Assembly (NCBI GenBank): GCA_937897245.1
Contig: CALCBO010000056.1
Span: 1 to 15,882, forward strand
Length of the DNA stretch: 15,882 bases
Direction: 5' to 3'
Source: an uncultured Caryophanales bacterium
Lineage (GTDB): Bacteria > Bacillota_I > Bacilli_A > RF39 > UBA660
This document shows, piece after piece, positions 7,966 to 14,672 of the stretch (within the stretch, counting starts at the first letter, position 1; the number at the start of each line of letters is the position of its first letter). Below the pieces are notes generated by a model. The model was not told the DNA's origin and made no database searches. It saw only the letters and a list, made by a program, of their open reading frames with translations. Position numbers and translations under genes: made by a program.

Positions 7966-7994
7966 AAAATAAAAAGTAGACAATAATTGTCTAC
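7966..7994 (-). terminator. Terminator of the small lipoprotein gene
   Basis: GTAGACAAT (7976-7984) and ATTGTCTAC (7986-7994) form a near-perfect palindrome. On the minus strand it is followed by a T-rich tract (TTTTTATTTTTG). It lies immediately after the stop of the gene at 8002-8529, a textbook rho-independent terminator. Confidence 0.85.
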
Positions 7995-8001
7995 AAATAA
8001 A

Positions 8002-8529
8002 CTATTTTTTAGCTTTAATTGAAGTAATATGATTTAATACATCTTGTACTTCTTTACTATTAATAGCTTCTTTAGCAGCTTCTTCTGTATCTTTAGCACC
8101 ATATACAGATAAAGTTAAGAAGTACTCTTTACTATCTCCACAAGGAAGAATTACATTATAACAATTATAACCACCATAGAAATATTGAATTCCTTTAATA
8201 TCACTATATGTTACTTCTTTATAATCATCATTACTTTTTCTTTTTTCTTTAATCTTATTAAAATCACTATCGAAGAAATAATTAAAATCATCATCAAATT
8301 CAATTCCAATTTTAAAATCTTTCCCTACAAATGCACCTTGTTCTCTAGAAGTTCTTAAATCTTTTTTATCAGTAGAGATTTTATAATTACCATCTTGTTT
8401 TACATTAAAAGTAATGCTTCCTTCTTCTCCTTTAAATTTTAATTCTTCTCTTTTTTCACCACAACCAGTCATTAAAGAGGCAACACATACAACAAGTAAA
8501 ATTGCTATTAAATTACGTAACTTTTTCAT
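8002..8529 (-). CDS. Small secreted lipoprotein of unknown function
   Basis: 175 residues. A lipoprotein signal is clear: MKKLRN, a hydrophobic core, then the lipobox 'LMTGC' with Cys23 as the lipidated residue, so the mature protein should be held on the outer face of the membrane. The mature part is charged and beta-rich, with 'GSITFNVKQDGNYKIST' and a run of Asp/Phe around residues 78-90. It ends with a helical C-terminus. I recognise no family, and nothing in it suggests an enzyme. It has its own promoter (8550-8577) and terminator (7966-7994), and its AAGGAGAG site precedes the ATG, so it is a monocistronic unit. The neighbouring patatin gene is not obviously linked in function. Confidence 0.85.
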   Translation of the reverse strand: MKKLRNLIAILLVVCVASLMTGCGEKREELKFKGEEGSITFNVKQDGNYKISTDKKDLRTSREQGAFVGKDFKIGIEFDDDFNYFFDSDFNKIKEKRKSNDDYKEVTYSDIKGIQYFYGGYNCYNVILPCGDSKEYFLTLSVYGAKDTEEAAKEAINSKEVQDVLNHITSIKAKK

Positions 8530-8549
8530 ATTTCTCTCCTTTCAATTTG

Positions 8550-8577
8550 ATTATACCACTAATTAAGTTTTTTTCAA
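8550..8577 (-). promoter_or_regulatory. Promoter of the small lipoprotein gene
   Basis: On the minus strand TTGAAA (8572-8577) and TATAAT (8550-8555) are 16 bp apart, with TGG directly before the -10 (extended form). It lies in the 52-bp gap after the patatin gene. Confidence 0.75.
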
Positions 8578-8581
8578 TCTA

Positions 8582-9424
8582 TTATTTTTTTAAATACTTT
8601 TTCAAATCAACTAACTGTTTCTGAAAATCACTTACCCCTAAATCATATTGAGCTTGAATCATCAAGGGATTATGTTCTATTCGTTTAATAGGTACTGTTT
8701 TACTAGGTCTAATGACAAATATTTTATGTTTTTTTTCTAACTTTATTATCTCTTCTACTGTTTTATTATATCTTCTTCCTCTAGATTCTAAAGACTTCAC
8801 AAAATTTGGATATTTACGATATTTAATCTTCAATATTTTTAACATCTTTTCACTTTTGCGATACTCTATTGGTCTAGTAGTTACTACTATTATCTTATCA
8901 TATCCTAATTCAATAGCTTTTCTAACAGGAATAGAATCACCTATACCTCCATCTAAATACTTTTTATTATTAATTGATACAATCTTTGAAACACCAGGAA
9001 TAGAACCACCTGCTCTTAAATATTCAATCTGTTTTAGGGAATCAGTTATTTCATAGTATTCTGCTTTTCCACTCTCTACATTAGTAACCGTACAATAAAA
9101 TCTAGTCTTAGATTTATTAAATTCTTTATAATCAAACTTATCTAATTCATTAGGTAATGTATAATAAGCAAACTCCTTATTAACAATATCACCAGTTTTT
9201 ATTAATGAACGTATTCCTATATATCTTTTATCCCTACAATAATTCAAATTATAACGAAGTGCTCTACCCCTTTGTCTAGAACAATAATTAATACCAACTA
9301 AAGCTCCCATAGAAACACCAATAATTGCATCAATCTTAATATCTTCCTTCATCAACTCATCAAGTACCCCTGCAGTATAAATACCTCTTAATGCTCCACC
9401 TTCTAATACTAAACATGTTTTCAT
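8582..9424 (-). CDS. Patatin-like phospholipase
   Basis: A 280-residue cytoplasmic serine hydrolase with the patatin fold, expected to deacylate phospholipids or other acyl esters through a Ser-Asp dyad. All signature elements are present: the oxyanion-hole glycine loop 'GGALRG' (9-14), the nucleophile elbow 'GVSMG' (36-40, Ser38), and 'DGG' with Asp158 followed by 'GDSIP'. 'RAGGSIPGVS' (137-146) before the Asp is also typical. Length fits the short bacterial YjjU/RssA-like group, which lacks extra domains; no signal peptide or membrane segment is seen. The ATG follows GGAGGTGAT (9430-9438), a nine-base perfect match to the expected 16S rRNA 3' end, so translation should be strong. A terminator sits just upstream and no clear promoter lies between, so expression may depend on read-through from the gene at 9471. 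Confidence 0.9.
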   Translation of the reverse strand: MKTCLVLEGGALRGIYTAGVLDELMKEDIKIDAIIGVSMGALVGINYCSRQRGRALRYNLNYCRDKRYIGIRSLIKTGDIVNKEFAYYTLPNELDKFDYKEFNKSKTRFYCTVTNVESGKAEYYEITDSLKQIEYLRAGGSIPGVSKIVSINNKKYLDGGIGDSIPVRKAIELGYDKIIVVTTRPIEYRKSEKMLKILKIKYRKYPNFVKSLESRGRRYNKTVEEIIKLEKKHKIFVIRPSKTVPIKRIEHNPLMIQAQYDLGVSDFQKQLVDLKKYLKK

Positions 9425-9448
9425 TAATCATCACCTCCAAAAATAAAC

Positions 9449-9472
9449 AAAAAAGAAGCAATGCTTCCTTTT
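9449..9472 (-). terminator. Terminator after the membrane protein gene
   Basis: On the minus strand GGAAGC-ATT-GCTTCT forms a stem extended by A-T pairs and runs into T6 (9449-9454). The stop codon of the gene at 9471 overlaps the stem. It may be leaky, since the patatin gene follows closely without an obvious promoter. Confidence 0.7.
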
Positions 9473-10928
9473 AATGTAATGAATAATACTCAATTAAACC
9501 AGGAGCTACATCTGTTATTACATTTCCTAATTTTTGATATAATTTACTCATAATACTATTTACATCACTATCTTTCATCTCATCTGTCTTAATAGTATTC
9601 TTAGTATCAACTTTCTCAACTTTAGCATTTTTACTTAATTCTATCTTATTTATAATATTAGCTTTGAAATTTTCACTTCCAGCATTATATGTAACATCTA
9701 TTTTTATTTCACTATTTTGAACATTTCTCTTTTTTGTAATTAAACTTTCTAAATTTACCCCCAATTTAATTCCACTAGTTTTCCAAGTAAATGATCCTTT
9801 AATATCATTAATACTTTTTAATTTAAGTGTAATATTACCTTTAGTATCATCAATTTCACTATCTAGTATTAATTCTTTATTTTTATAAGTATAATCACCA
9901 TAAAATGCTTTTTTCCCTTCAACAGTTCCAGTAATTATAGCTTTATCTTTATCATACTCTATTAAAATAGAGCTTCCTTCACTTTCAAATTCAACTGCTT
10001 TAACTTTAGAAATAAAACCATCAAGATAAGTTTTTACTTCTACTTCTTTATTATCACTATAATCATCCAAATTATTTTCTAGTTCTTTTATTTGTTTTTC
10101 TACTTCAAATTTCTTTTGATTAGTAAGATTAGCAAGTATATCTAATATATCTTCATCATAACGATATGATTCTAATACTTTCTTTAAATACTTATTAGTA
10201 TCAATTCTATAAATAATTGTTGAATAATTTTTTTCTACTCCAATTAATTTTTTCTTTTCTTTTTTCTTAGTAATATTCTTAGAATCAATAAATTCTTTTG
10301 TTACTTTTTCAGTTTTATCTATTAATTTTTCAATATCTTTACTATCAACATCAGTTATTTTAATATCTTTAATTTCACTATCTAAATCTACCTCAATTAC
10401 TTTTTTATACAAATCTTTTAAATCTATATATACTTTATCTTTTTCACCATATAAAGCTACATCAATAATATTTTTACTATTACTTAATTGAAAAGCTGCT
10501 GATAATTCATTTCCTTTTTTATCTAAAACACCATTATAATTTATTTCATAATCTTTTAACTTAGTAAGATCAATCCCATTAGCTTTATAATTAGAATCAA
10601 CCTTTAAATTACCTTCAAATCCTATTGCATCTTTATCAGCATCTATTTTTAATTGACTCTTCTCTGCCTCATTATAAAAATCTTTAACTGTTTTAAATAC
10701 ACTAGACACTTCCGTCTCAATTATTTTCTTATCATTCATTATTACTTTAGAAAAAACAACAAATCCCAAAACTCCTAAAACAACTAAAACAACCAATCCA
10801 ATAACAATTCCAATTACTGGAAAACCACCCTTTTTCTTTGGCATATCATAATTTTGTTGATTATTTTCAGTATTTTGATTTACTCCATTAACATTATCAT
10901 TTACCACATTTTCATTATTTTCATCCAT
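9471..10928 (-). CDS. Single-pass membrane protein with large extracellular domain, unknown function
   Basis: 485 residues. The N-terminus is cytoplasmic in style: an Asn/Asp/Gln-rich disordered segment (1-28) and a positive PKKK stretch, then one strongly hydrophobic helix (about 37-60, Gly/Val/Leu-rich). The remaining 420 or so residues should lie outside. They are Lys/Asp/Asn-rich with repeated beta-strand pairs such as 'GFEGNLKVDSNY', 'YEINYNGVLDKKGNELSAAF' and 'ITGTVEGKKAFYGDYTYKN', plus a helical middle. This resembles a beta-sheet lipoprotein-like fold but I recognise no family. The start is set by AGGAGGT ahead of the ATG. It has its own promoter (10957-10985) and terminator, so it forms a short unit on its own or with the patatin gene by read-through. 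A role in envelope maintenance is only a guess. Confidence 0.85.
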   Translation of the reverse strand: MDENNENVVNDNVNGVNQNTENNQQNYDMPKKKGGFPVIGIVIGLVVLVVLGVLGFVVFSKVIMNDKKIIETEVSSVFKTVKDFYNEAEKSQLKIDADKDAIGFEGNLKVDSNYKANGIDLTKLKDYEINYNGVLDKKGNELSAAFQLSNSKNIIDVALYGEKDKVYIDLKDLYKKVIEVDLDSEIKDIKITDVDSKDIEKLIDKTEKVTKEFIDSKNITKKKEKKKLIGVEKNYSTIIYRIDTNKYLKKVLESYRYDEDILDILANLTNQKKFEVEKQIKELENNLDDYSDNKEVEVKTYLDGFISKVKAVEFESEGSSILIEYDKDKAIITGTVEGKKAFYGDYTYKNKELILDSEIDDTKGNITLKLKSINDIKGSFTWKTSGIKLGVNLESLITKKRNVQNSEIKIDVTYNAGSENFKANIINKIELSKNAKVEKVDTKNTIKTDEMKDSDVNSIMSKLYQKLGNVITDVAPGLIEYYSLH

Positions 10929-10956
10929 TTCACACTACCTCCTATTTCTTAACTAC

Positions 10957-10985
10957 ATTATATTTAAATAATAAAAAAAAGTAAA
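10957..10985 (-). promoter_or_regulatory. Promoter of the single-pass membrane protein gene
   Basis: On the minus strand TTTACT (10980-10985) and TATAAT (10957-10962) are 17 bp apart. Unlike most promoters here the -10 lacks the TG extension. It is placed about 30 bp before the start codon. Confidence 0.6.
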
Positions 10986-11000
10986 GTACAAATTATTTAT

Positions 11001-11030
11001 AATGAACAAAAATACACCCTTAAGTGTATT
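11001..11030 (-). terminator. Terminator of the lipoprotein-GGDEF operon
   Basis: AATACAC (11011-11017) pairs with GTGTATT (11024-11030). On the minus strand the stem ends in TATTTTTG. It starts 8 bp after the GGDEF gene. The U-tract is short, so efficiency is uncertain. Confidence 0.55.
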
Positions 11031-11038
11031 CTCTATTA

Positions 11039-11968
11039 TTATCTTCTACGTCTATCAATTCCTGTTTCTACATACATTTTTTGTTTATTAATATACATTT
11101 CTTCATCTGCTTTTTTATGAACATCCCTAAAAGGTACACTACCATCATACTTTGCTACACCATAATTTAATCCTATTACTACATCTCTATCTAATCCCAA
11201 ATCTATTGCAGCAACGTCATCTGCAGCCATTTGTGCTTTTTCACTGATATCAATAATATCTTCATCTGTTGCTAATAAAGCAAATTCATCACCACCAACT
11301 CGGTACACACAATTTTTGATTTCCACTTTGCTATAATAATTATTATTTTTATCAGCTGGAGCGCTTGGCCAATATTTTTCCAATATTTTACTAGCTTCAA
11401 TGATATAACGATCTCCTACAGAATGAGAAAAATTATCATTTATATATTTTAATCTAAATAAATCAAATAAAGCAAAAACTAACTCATCTTTTTCTGAATC
11501 TAATTTTTTAATTCTTTTTTCATATGAATTACGATTATTTAATCCTGTTAATACATCTTCATTTATTGCTCTAGTATTTCTTTCATAACTTTCTGCTCTT
11601 TTTAAAATAACTAACATACTATCATGAACATCTTTCCAAAATTCTTCATTTATTTCATTTGCAGTATTAATACTATCAACAATTAAAGTATAATCATAAT
11701 CTAAATCATCAGAATTAATAAACAACTTAAAATAATAACCCACATCTCTAAAACCTAAGTTATTCTTATATCCTTCTTTTTTTGATTCTCGATGTAGAAT
11801 AATATTATCAGCATTCAAAAATGCTTTTAGTAAAAATAATGACTGTTTTAAACCAACAAAAGCATCAGCTGTATTTAAAGAATTAATCATCATTTTATAC
11901 ATTAAATAATACTTATCTGTTTTAATACGTTCTAAGTCAATACCATTCATTAATTCATTCATATTCAT
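11039..11968 (-). CDS. Soluble GGDEF protein, probable diguanylate cyclase
   Basis: 309 residues. The C-terminal half (about 135-305) is a GGDEF domain, expected to make cyclic di-GMP from two GTP. The signature is intact as 'RVGGDEFALL' (Gly225-Phe229), with 'DVLTGLNNRNSY' (138-149) at the domain start, metal-binding Asp169, Lys174, 'IND' (176-178) and 'VGD' (184-186). Departures: 'DxD.F' reads 'DLFRL', 'GH' reads 'SH', and the RxxD feedback site before the signature reads ExxN (216-219), so product inhibition is probably lost. The N-terminal 130 residues have no membrane segment and look GAF-like (weak resemblance), a possible sensor. The start lies 12 nt after the upstream lipoprotein stop, within one operon. 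The site AGAGGGGTG precedes the ATG. No EAL or PilZ protein is visible in the window. Confidence 0.85.
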   Translation of the reverse strand: MNMNELMNGIDLERIKTDKYYLMYKMMINSLNTADAFVGLKQSLFLLKAFLNADNIILHRESKKEGYKNNLGFRDVGYYFKLFINSDDLDYDYTLIVDSINTANEINEEFWKDVHDSMLVILKRAESYERNTRAINEDVLTGLNNRNSYEKRIKKLDSEKDELVFALFDLFRLKYINDNFSHSVGDRYIIEASKILEKYWPSAPADKNNNYYSKVEIKNCVYRVGGDEFALLATDEDIIDISEKAQMAADDVAAIDLGLDRDVVIGLNYGVAKYDGSVPFRDVHKKADEEMYINKQKMYVETGIDRRRR

Positions 11969-11980
11969 ACAAACACCCCT

Positions 11981-12835
11981 CTATTTTTTTATAAATACTT
12001 TTTCAATATAATCAGCATTATGTTCACAAGTAATTTCTCCATTAGCTAGATTTGCTCCTGCTGCTATAGTTGTTTTAGCATAATTTAATGCTTTTTTATA
12101 ACTATTTAATTCATTTTCAGGACTAATATCAGCAGTTTGCATTTCATAAATATAATCTATTGTATTACATATTTCTCTCGCATCACTAGAAATATAATAT
12201 ACATCAGTTCCTACTTTAATATAATACTTATTGTTAAATTCATGATCTTGATTATAATTAGCTGGAATAATCATATTAGAATAATCATCTATTGAAAGAT
12301 CTAATTCATCTGCTACTGCTGCCTTAACTGAATTAATCATCATATTAACAGAAACCCTATTACCATTTAATCTAATCCAATTCTCACAATAATCATGTAA
12401 ATATTTTAATTTCTTTAAAGCAATTAAATGGTTCTCTTGATCAACTAAAGTTTCTCCTTCATTTTTAGCATAACCAATTAATATTTTTAAATCATCATCT
12501 GAAATAGTTTTAGTTTCAATATATTCATCTTCAGCTAATAAACGTAATTGTTCTACGCCAGTAAAATCAATATTATTAGTTTGTTCTAAATAATAAATAT
12601 ATCTCGCTAAAATATCTGCCATACTAATTAAATCTAAATCACCATCATTTAAATTACTGTATAAAGTTTGTTCATCTAATTGTGTAGTATTTCTTACTTC
12701 ATCCATTTCTAATAATCCATGAAATGATTTTGAAGACATATTTACATTTCCTCCACATCCAGATAAAGAGAAGGAAATACCTCCAGCTAATAAAATTGGT
12801 AAAAGTTTATCCTTTACAATCTTCACATTTTTCAT
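11981..12835 (-). CDS. Lipoprotein of unknown function, first gene of the GGDEF operon
   Basis: 284 residues. A positive N-terminus, a hydrophobic core and the lipobox 'LSGC' place the lipidated Cys at 27, followed by 'GGNVNMSS', so the mature protein sits on the outer face of the membrane. The rest is mostly helical and acidic. A segment near 195-215 ('NNKYYIKVGTDVYYISSDA') looks like a beta hairpin. I recognise no family. It is driven by the best promoter in the window (12865-12893), but its ribosome binding site is a seven-G run only 4 nt from the ATG. Twelve nt separate it from the GGDEF gene, so the two are co-transcribed. The partner is cytosolic and this protein is exported, so direct contact is unlikely. 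Confidence 0.85.
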   Translation of the reverse strand: MKNVKIVKDKLLPILLAGGISFSLSGCGGNVNMSSKSFHGLLEMDEVRNTTQLDEQTLYSNLNDGDLDLISMADILARYIYYLEQTNNIDFTGVEQLRLLAEDEYIETKTISDDDLKILIGYAKNEGETLVDQENHLIALKKLKYLHDYCENWIRLNGNRVSVNMMINSVKAAVADELDLSIDDYSNMIIPANYNQDHEFNNKYYIKVGTDVYYISSDAREICNTIDYIYEMQTADISPENELNSYKKALNYAKTTIAAGANLANGEITCEHNADYIEKVFIKK

Positions 12836-12839
12836 AATA

Positions 12840-12846
12840 CCCCCCC
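12840..12846 (-). promoter_or_regulatory. G7 run serving as the ribosome binding site
   Basis: On the minus strand seven consecutive G residues precede TATT and the ATG at 12833-12835. No AGGAGG is present. In such an AT-rich sequence a G7 run is striking. It can pair only partly with the anti-Shine-Dalgarno and would be slippage-prone. Spacing to the start is short. Confidence 0.6.
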
Positions 12847-12864
12847 ATTACTCAATGTGTAGAA

Positions 12865-12893
12865 ATTATACCATAAAATCTTGATTTTGTCAA
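12865..12893 (-). promoter_or_regulatory. Consensus promoter of the lipoprotein-GGDEF operon
   Basis: On the minus strand TTGACA (12888-12893) and TATAAT (12865-12870) are exactly 17 bp apart, and TGG gives an extended -10. Both hexamers are perfect, making it the strongest predicted promoter in the window. Its -35 overlaps the stop codon of the upstream phosphatase-like gene. Confidence 0.9.
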
Positions 12894-13564
12894 TCTAAAT
12901 AGCTATCTATATCAACCATATAACCTTTGGGAACCCAAGCATTTGGTAAAAAAATAGAAGAACCAGAGTTATTTCCTAAACCAACAATAACTTCACAATT
13001 CCTCTGTTTATTCATATATTTTTTATTTAACCAATAAAATACCCAATAATTAACTGTACCCTGGGCAAATACTAAAATATTATCATATAAAGAATTCTCA
13101 CTTAACTCTTTTATTCTAAATGAAATATCTTTAGTTCTTTTTCTAACATCATATTGACTCTCTCCACCAATATAAGGAGTATTAAAAGAATCTAATTCAA
13201 ACTCTCTATAATAATCCTCTGCTTCTTCATATAAACTAAGTATTTCATCTTTTGTCTTAGCATAAAAAACTCCACTATTATTCTCTCTTAAATCATCACA
13301 TATTTCTATTTCATAATCAAAACTAACTCTATCTATTGCTATTTCTAAAGTTTCTCTTGCTCTTCGATATGGACTAACTAATATTAATGACTTACCAGTA
13401 ATATTATCCAAAAAATCTCCTAATTCTTGAGCTTGAACTACTCCATATTCTTTTTCTAAAGGCATATTCTTATCATCAGCTATTTTCCATAAATCTTTTT
13501 GATTGTTATAATTTGCATTATTTGCTGGTGTAAATCCATGTCTTATTAAATAAACAGTTCCCAC
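12890..13564 (-). CDS. Histidine-phosphatase-fold protein with altered active site
   Basis: 224 residues from the preferred GTG start at 13562-13564. This is the phosphoglycerate-mutase-like histidine phosphatase superfamily, in which a His is phosphorylated during hydrolysis of phosphate esters. Seen: 'VYLIRHGFT' (Arg8, His9), 'SPYRRARET' with Arg68, and 'DLRENNSG' with Glu94. The second catalytic His, normally in 'VSHGG', is Gln168 here ('ILVFAQGTVN'), so activity is doubtful or changed. An insertion of about 20 residues separates RHG from the next conserved helix. The start was chosen because the family begins right before 'VYLIRHG' and GGGTGAT (13569-13575) lies upstream. The frame stays open to another GTG at 13609, which would add a 15-residue hydrophobic extension without a ribosome site. 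It follows rnc and may share its transcript. Substrate unknown. Confidence 0.8.
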   Translation of the reverse strand: MGTVYLIRHGFTPANNANYNNQKDLWKIADDKNMPLEKEYGVVQAQELGDFLDNITGKSLILVSPYRRARETLEIAIDRVSFDYEIEICDDLRENNSGVFYAKTKDEILSLYEEAEDYYREFELDSFNTPYIGGESQYDVRKRTKDISFRIKELSENSLYDNILVFAQGTVNYWVFYWLNKKYMNKQRNCEVIVGLGNNSGSSIFLPNAWVPKGYMVDIDSYLD

Positions 13565-13580
13565 ATAAATCACCCATTTA

Positions 13581-13589
13581 ATTATAACA
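13581..13589 (-). promoter_or_regulatory. Possible extended -10 before the phosphatase-like gene
   Basis: The minus strand reads TGTTATAAT, 17 bp before the preferred GTG. No convincing -35 is found. If used, the leader would be about 10 nt and would exclude the upstream GTG at 13609. Confidence 0.3.
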
Positions 13590-13638
13590 ATCAATCTCCA
13601 GATAAACACATAATTAATAGTTATCTATACATAACCAA

Positions 13639-14301
13639 TTAATGTAAAGCAATCTTTTCTAAAGCCATTTTCGCAGCTTCTTGTTCAGCTTCCTTTTTAC
13701 TAGTTCCAACTCCTTCACCATATACTATTCCACCAATAATAACATCAACTTTATATCTTCTATCATGAGCAGGCCCAGATTCTTCTACAACTTGATATTC
13801 TAATGACTTTTGAGTTGTTTGAACACACTCTTGTAGACTACTCTTATAATCACTAAAAAAAGTAACTTTAGGATCTTCTATATATGGAACTATTACCTTT
13901 AAAACAACTCTTCTCACAGTTGCATAACCCAAATCAAGATAAATAGCTCCAATTAAAGCTTCAAATATATCAGCAACTATTGCCTTCTTTATCCCTTCTT
14001 TTTTCTCTCCTTCCCCCACCATAATATAATTCTGTAATGATAAACCAGTTGCATAACAATAATTAGCATTTTCACAGACATAACTAGCTCTAACTTTAGT
14101 CATTTCACCCTCAGACTCTTTATGATGAGTAAAAAGGTAGTCAGCAACTACTAAATCTAAAACAGCATCTCCTAAGAATTCTAAACGTTCATAATCATTT
14201 TTCATTTTATGTTCATTAACATAAGAACTATGAGCAAACGCCGTTTCATATAATTTAATATTCTTTGGATTAATATTTAATACTTTAAATAATTCTTCCA
14301 T
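13639..14301 (-). CDS. rnc: Ribonuclease III
   Basis: 220 residues, the usual size of bacterial RNase III, the double-stranded-RNA endonuclease that processes rRNA precursors and structured or antisense-paired mRNAs. The catalytic domain shows the signature 'ERLEFLGDA' (38-46) and the four metal-binding acids Glu41, Asp45, Asp111 and Glu114 ('ADIFEALIGAIYLD'). A dsRNA-binding domain fills about 150-220, ending 'KKEAEQEAAKMALEKI'. All key residues are present, so it should be active. The start follows GGGGTGAT, and an extended -10 lies upstream (14335-14343). The common Bacillota neighbours smc and ftsY are not here; it is followed by the phosphatase-like gene 74 bp downstream. Confidence 0.95.
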   Translation of the reverse strand: MEELFKVLNINPKNIKLYETAFAHSSYVNEHKMKNDYERLEFLGDAVLDLVVADYLFTHHKESEGEMTKVRASYVCENANYCYATGLSLQNYIMVGEGEKKEGIKKAIVADIFEALIGAIYLDLGYATVRRVVLKVIVPYIEDPKVTFFSDYKSSLQECVQTTQKSLEYQVVEESGPAHDRRYKVDVIIGGIVYGEGVGTSKKEAEQEAAKMALEKIALH

Positions 14302-14334
14302 TTCATCACCCCATTTAATAAAGTATTCTTAAAT

Positions 14335-14343
14335 ATTATAACA
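14335..14343 (-). promoter_or_regulatory. Extended -10 promoter of rnc
   Basis: The minus strand reads TGTTATAAT, with the consensus -10 at 14335-14340 about 34 bp before the ATG. No good -35 is visible. It is divergent from the yidD promoter, so the 137-bp gap controls both units. Confidence 0.6.
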
Positions 14344-14394
14344 AAAACAAATAGAATCTTCCATATTTTAAATATTTTTTTCTTCTCTTCTAGC

Positions 14395-14423
14395 TTGAAA
14401 AAATAAAATAAAAATAGTAAAAT
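14395..14423 (+). promoter_or_regulatory. Promoter of the yidD operon
   Basis: TTGAAA (14395-14400) and TAAAAT (14418-14423) are 17 bp apart, placed just before the ATG at 14439. Confidence 0.65.
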
Positions 14424-14438
14424 AAGAATGGTGATAGT

Positions 14439-14672
14439 ATGAAAGTGGTATTAATTTCTATCATTAATTTATATCAAAAAATACCTTTTGCTTCACATTC
14501 ATATTGTCGTTTCACTCCAACTTGTAGTGAATATGCCAAAGAAGCAATAACTATACACGGAAGTATAAAAGGATCAATGCTTGCCCTAAAAAGAATACTA
14601 AAATGTAATCCTTGGGGACCGCATGGTTATGATCCTGTCCCAACTAAGGAGGAAAAAAATGAAAATAAATAA
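14439..14672 (+). CDS. yidD: Membrane protein insertion efficiency factor YidD
   Basis: 77 residues, the normal size for YidD, a small membrane-associated protein that helps the YidC/Sec machinery place proteins in the membrane. The family hallmark is complete: '[15 protein letters not shown]' (23-37), '[20 protein letters not shown]' and 'GYDPVP', including the three conserved Cys. The start is ATG after GGTGAT (14430-14435). In many bacteria yidD lies in the rpmH-rnpA-yidC cluster; here it is detached and leads an operon with a lipoprotein, whose start overlaps its last codons by 14 nt. That overlap implies translational coupling. Confidence 0.95.
   Translation: MKVVLISIINLYQKIPFASHSYCRFTPTCSEYAKEAITIHGSIKGSMLALKRILKCNPWGPHGYDPVPTKEEKNENK

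Noticed and set aside
8712..9056. 114-codon plus-strand frame
   Set aside because: It is antisense to the patatin-like gene, whose catalytic motifs are all present, so it is a shadow frame.
11039..12835. Lipoprotein and GGDEF protein as a direct sensor-effector complex
   Set aside because: The GGDEF protein has no membrane segment and the lipoprotein is exported, so they should be on opposite sides of the membrane.
13565..13609. N-terminal hydrophobic extension of the phosphatase-like protein from a GTG at 13609
   Set aside because: No ribosome binding site precedes it, it goes beyond the usual family start, and GGGTGAT sits before the GTG at 13564. Not fully excluded.
9425..14438. Riboswitch, T-box or small RNA gene in the intergenic gaps
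   Set aside because: All gaps here are short and filled by promoters, terminators and ribosome sites. I saw no conserved riboswitch core or tRNA-like cloverleaf.
14623..14658. Upstream start for the TroA-like lipoprotein
   Set aside because: It lies inside yidD without a ribosome site and would put twelve residues before a normal lipoprotein signal; the ATG at 14659 follows AAGGAGG.
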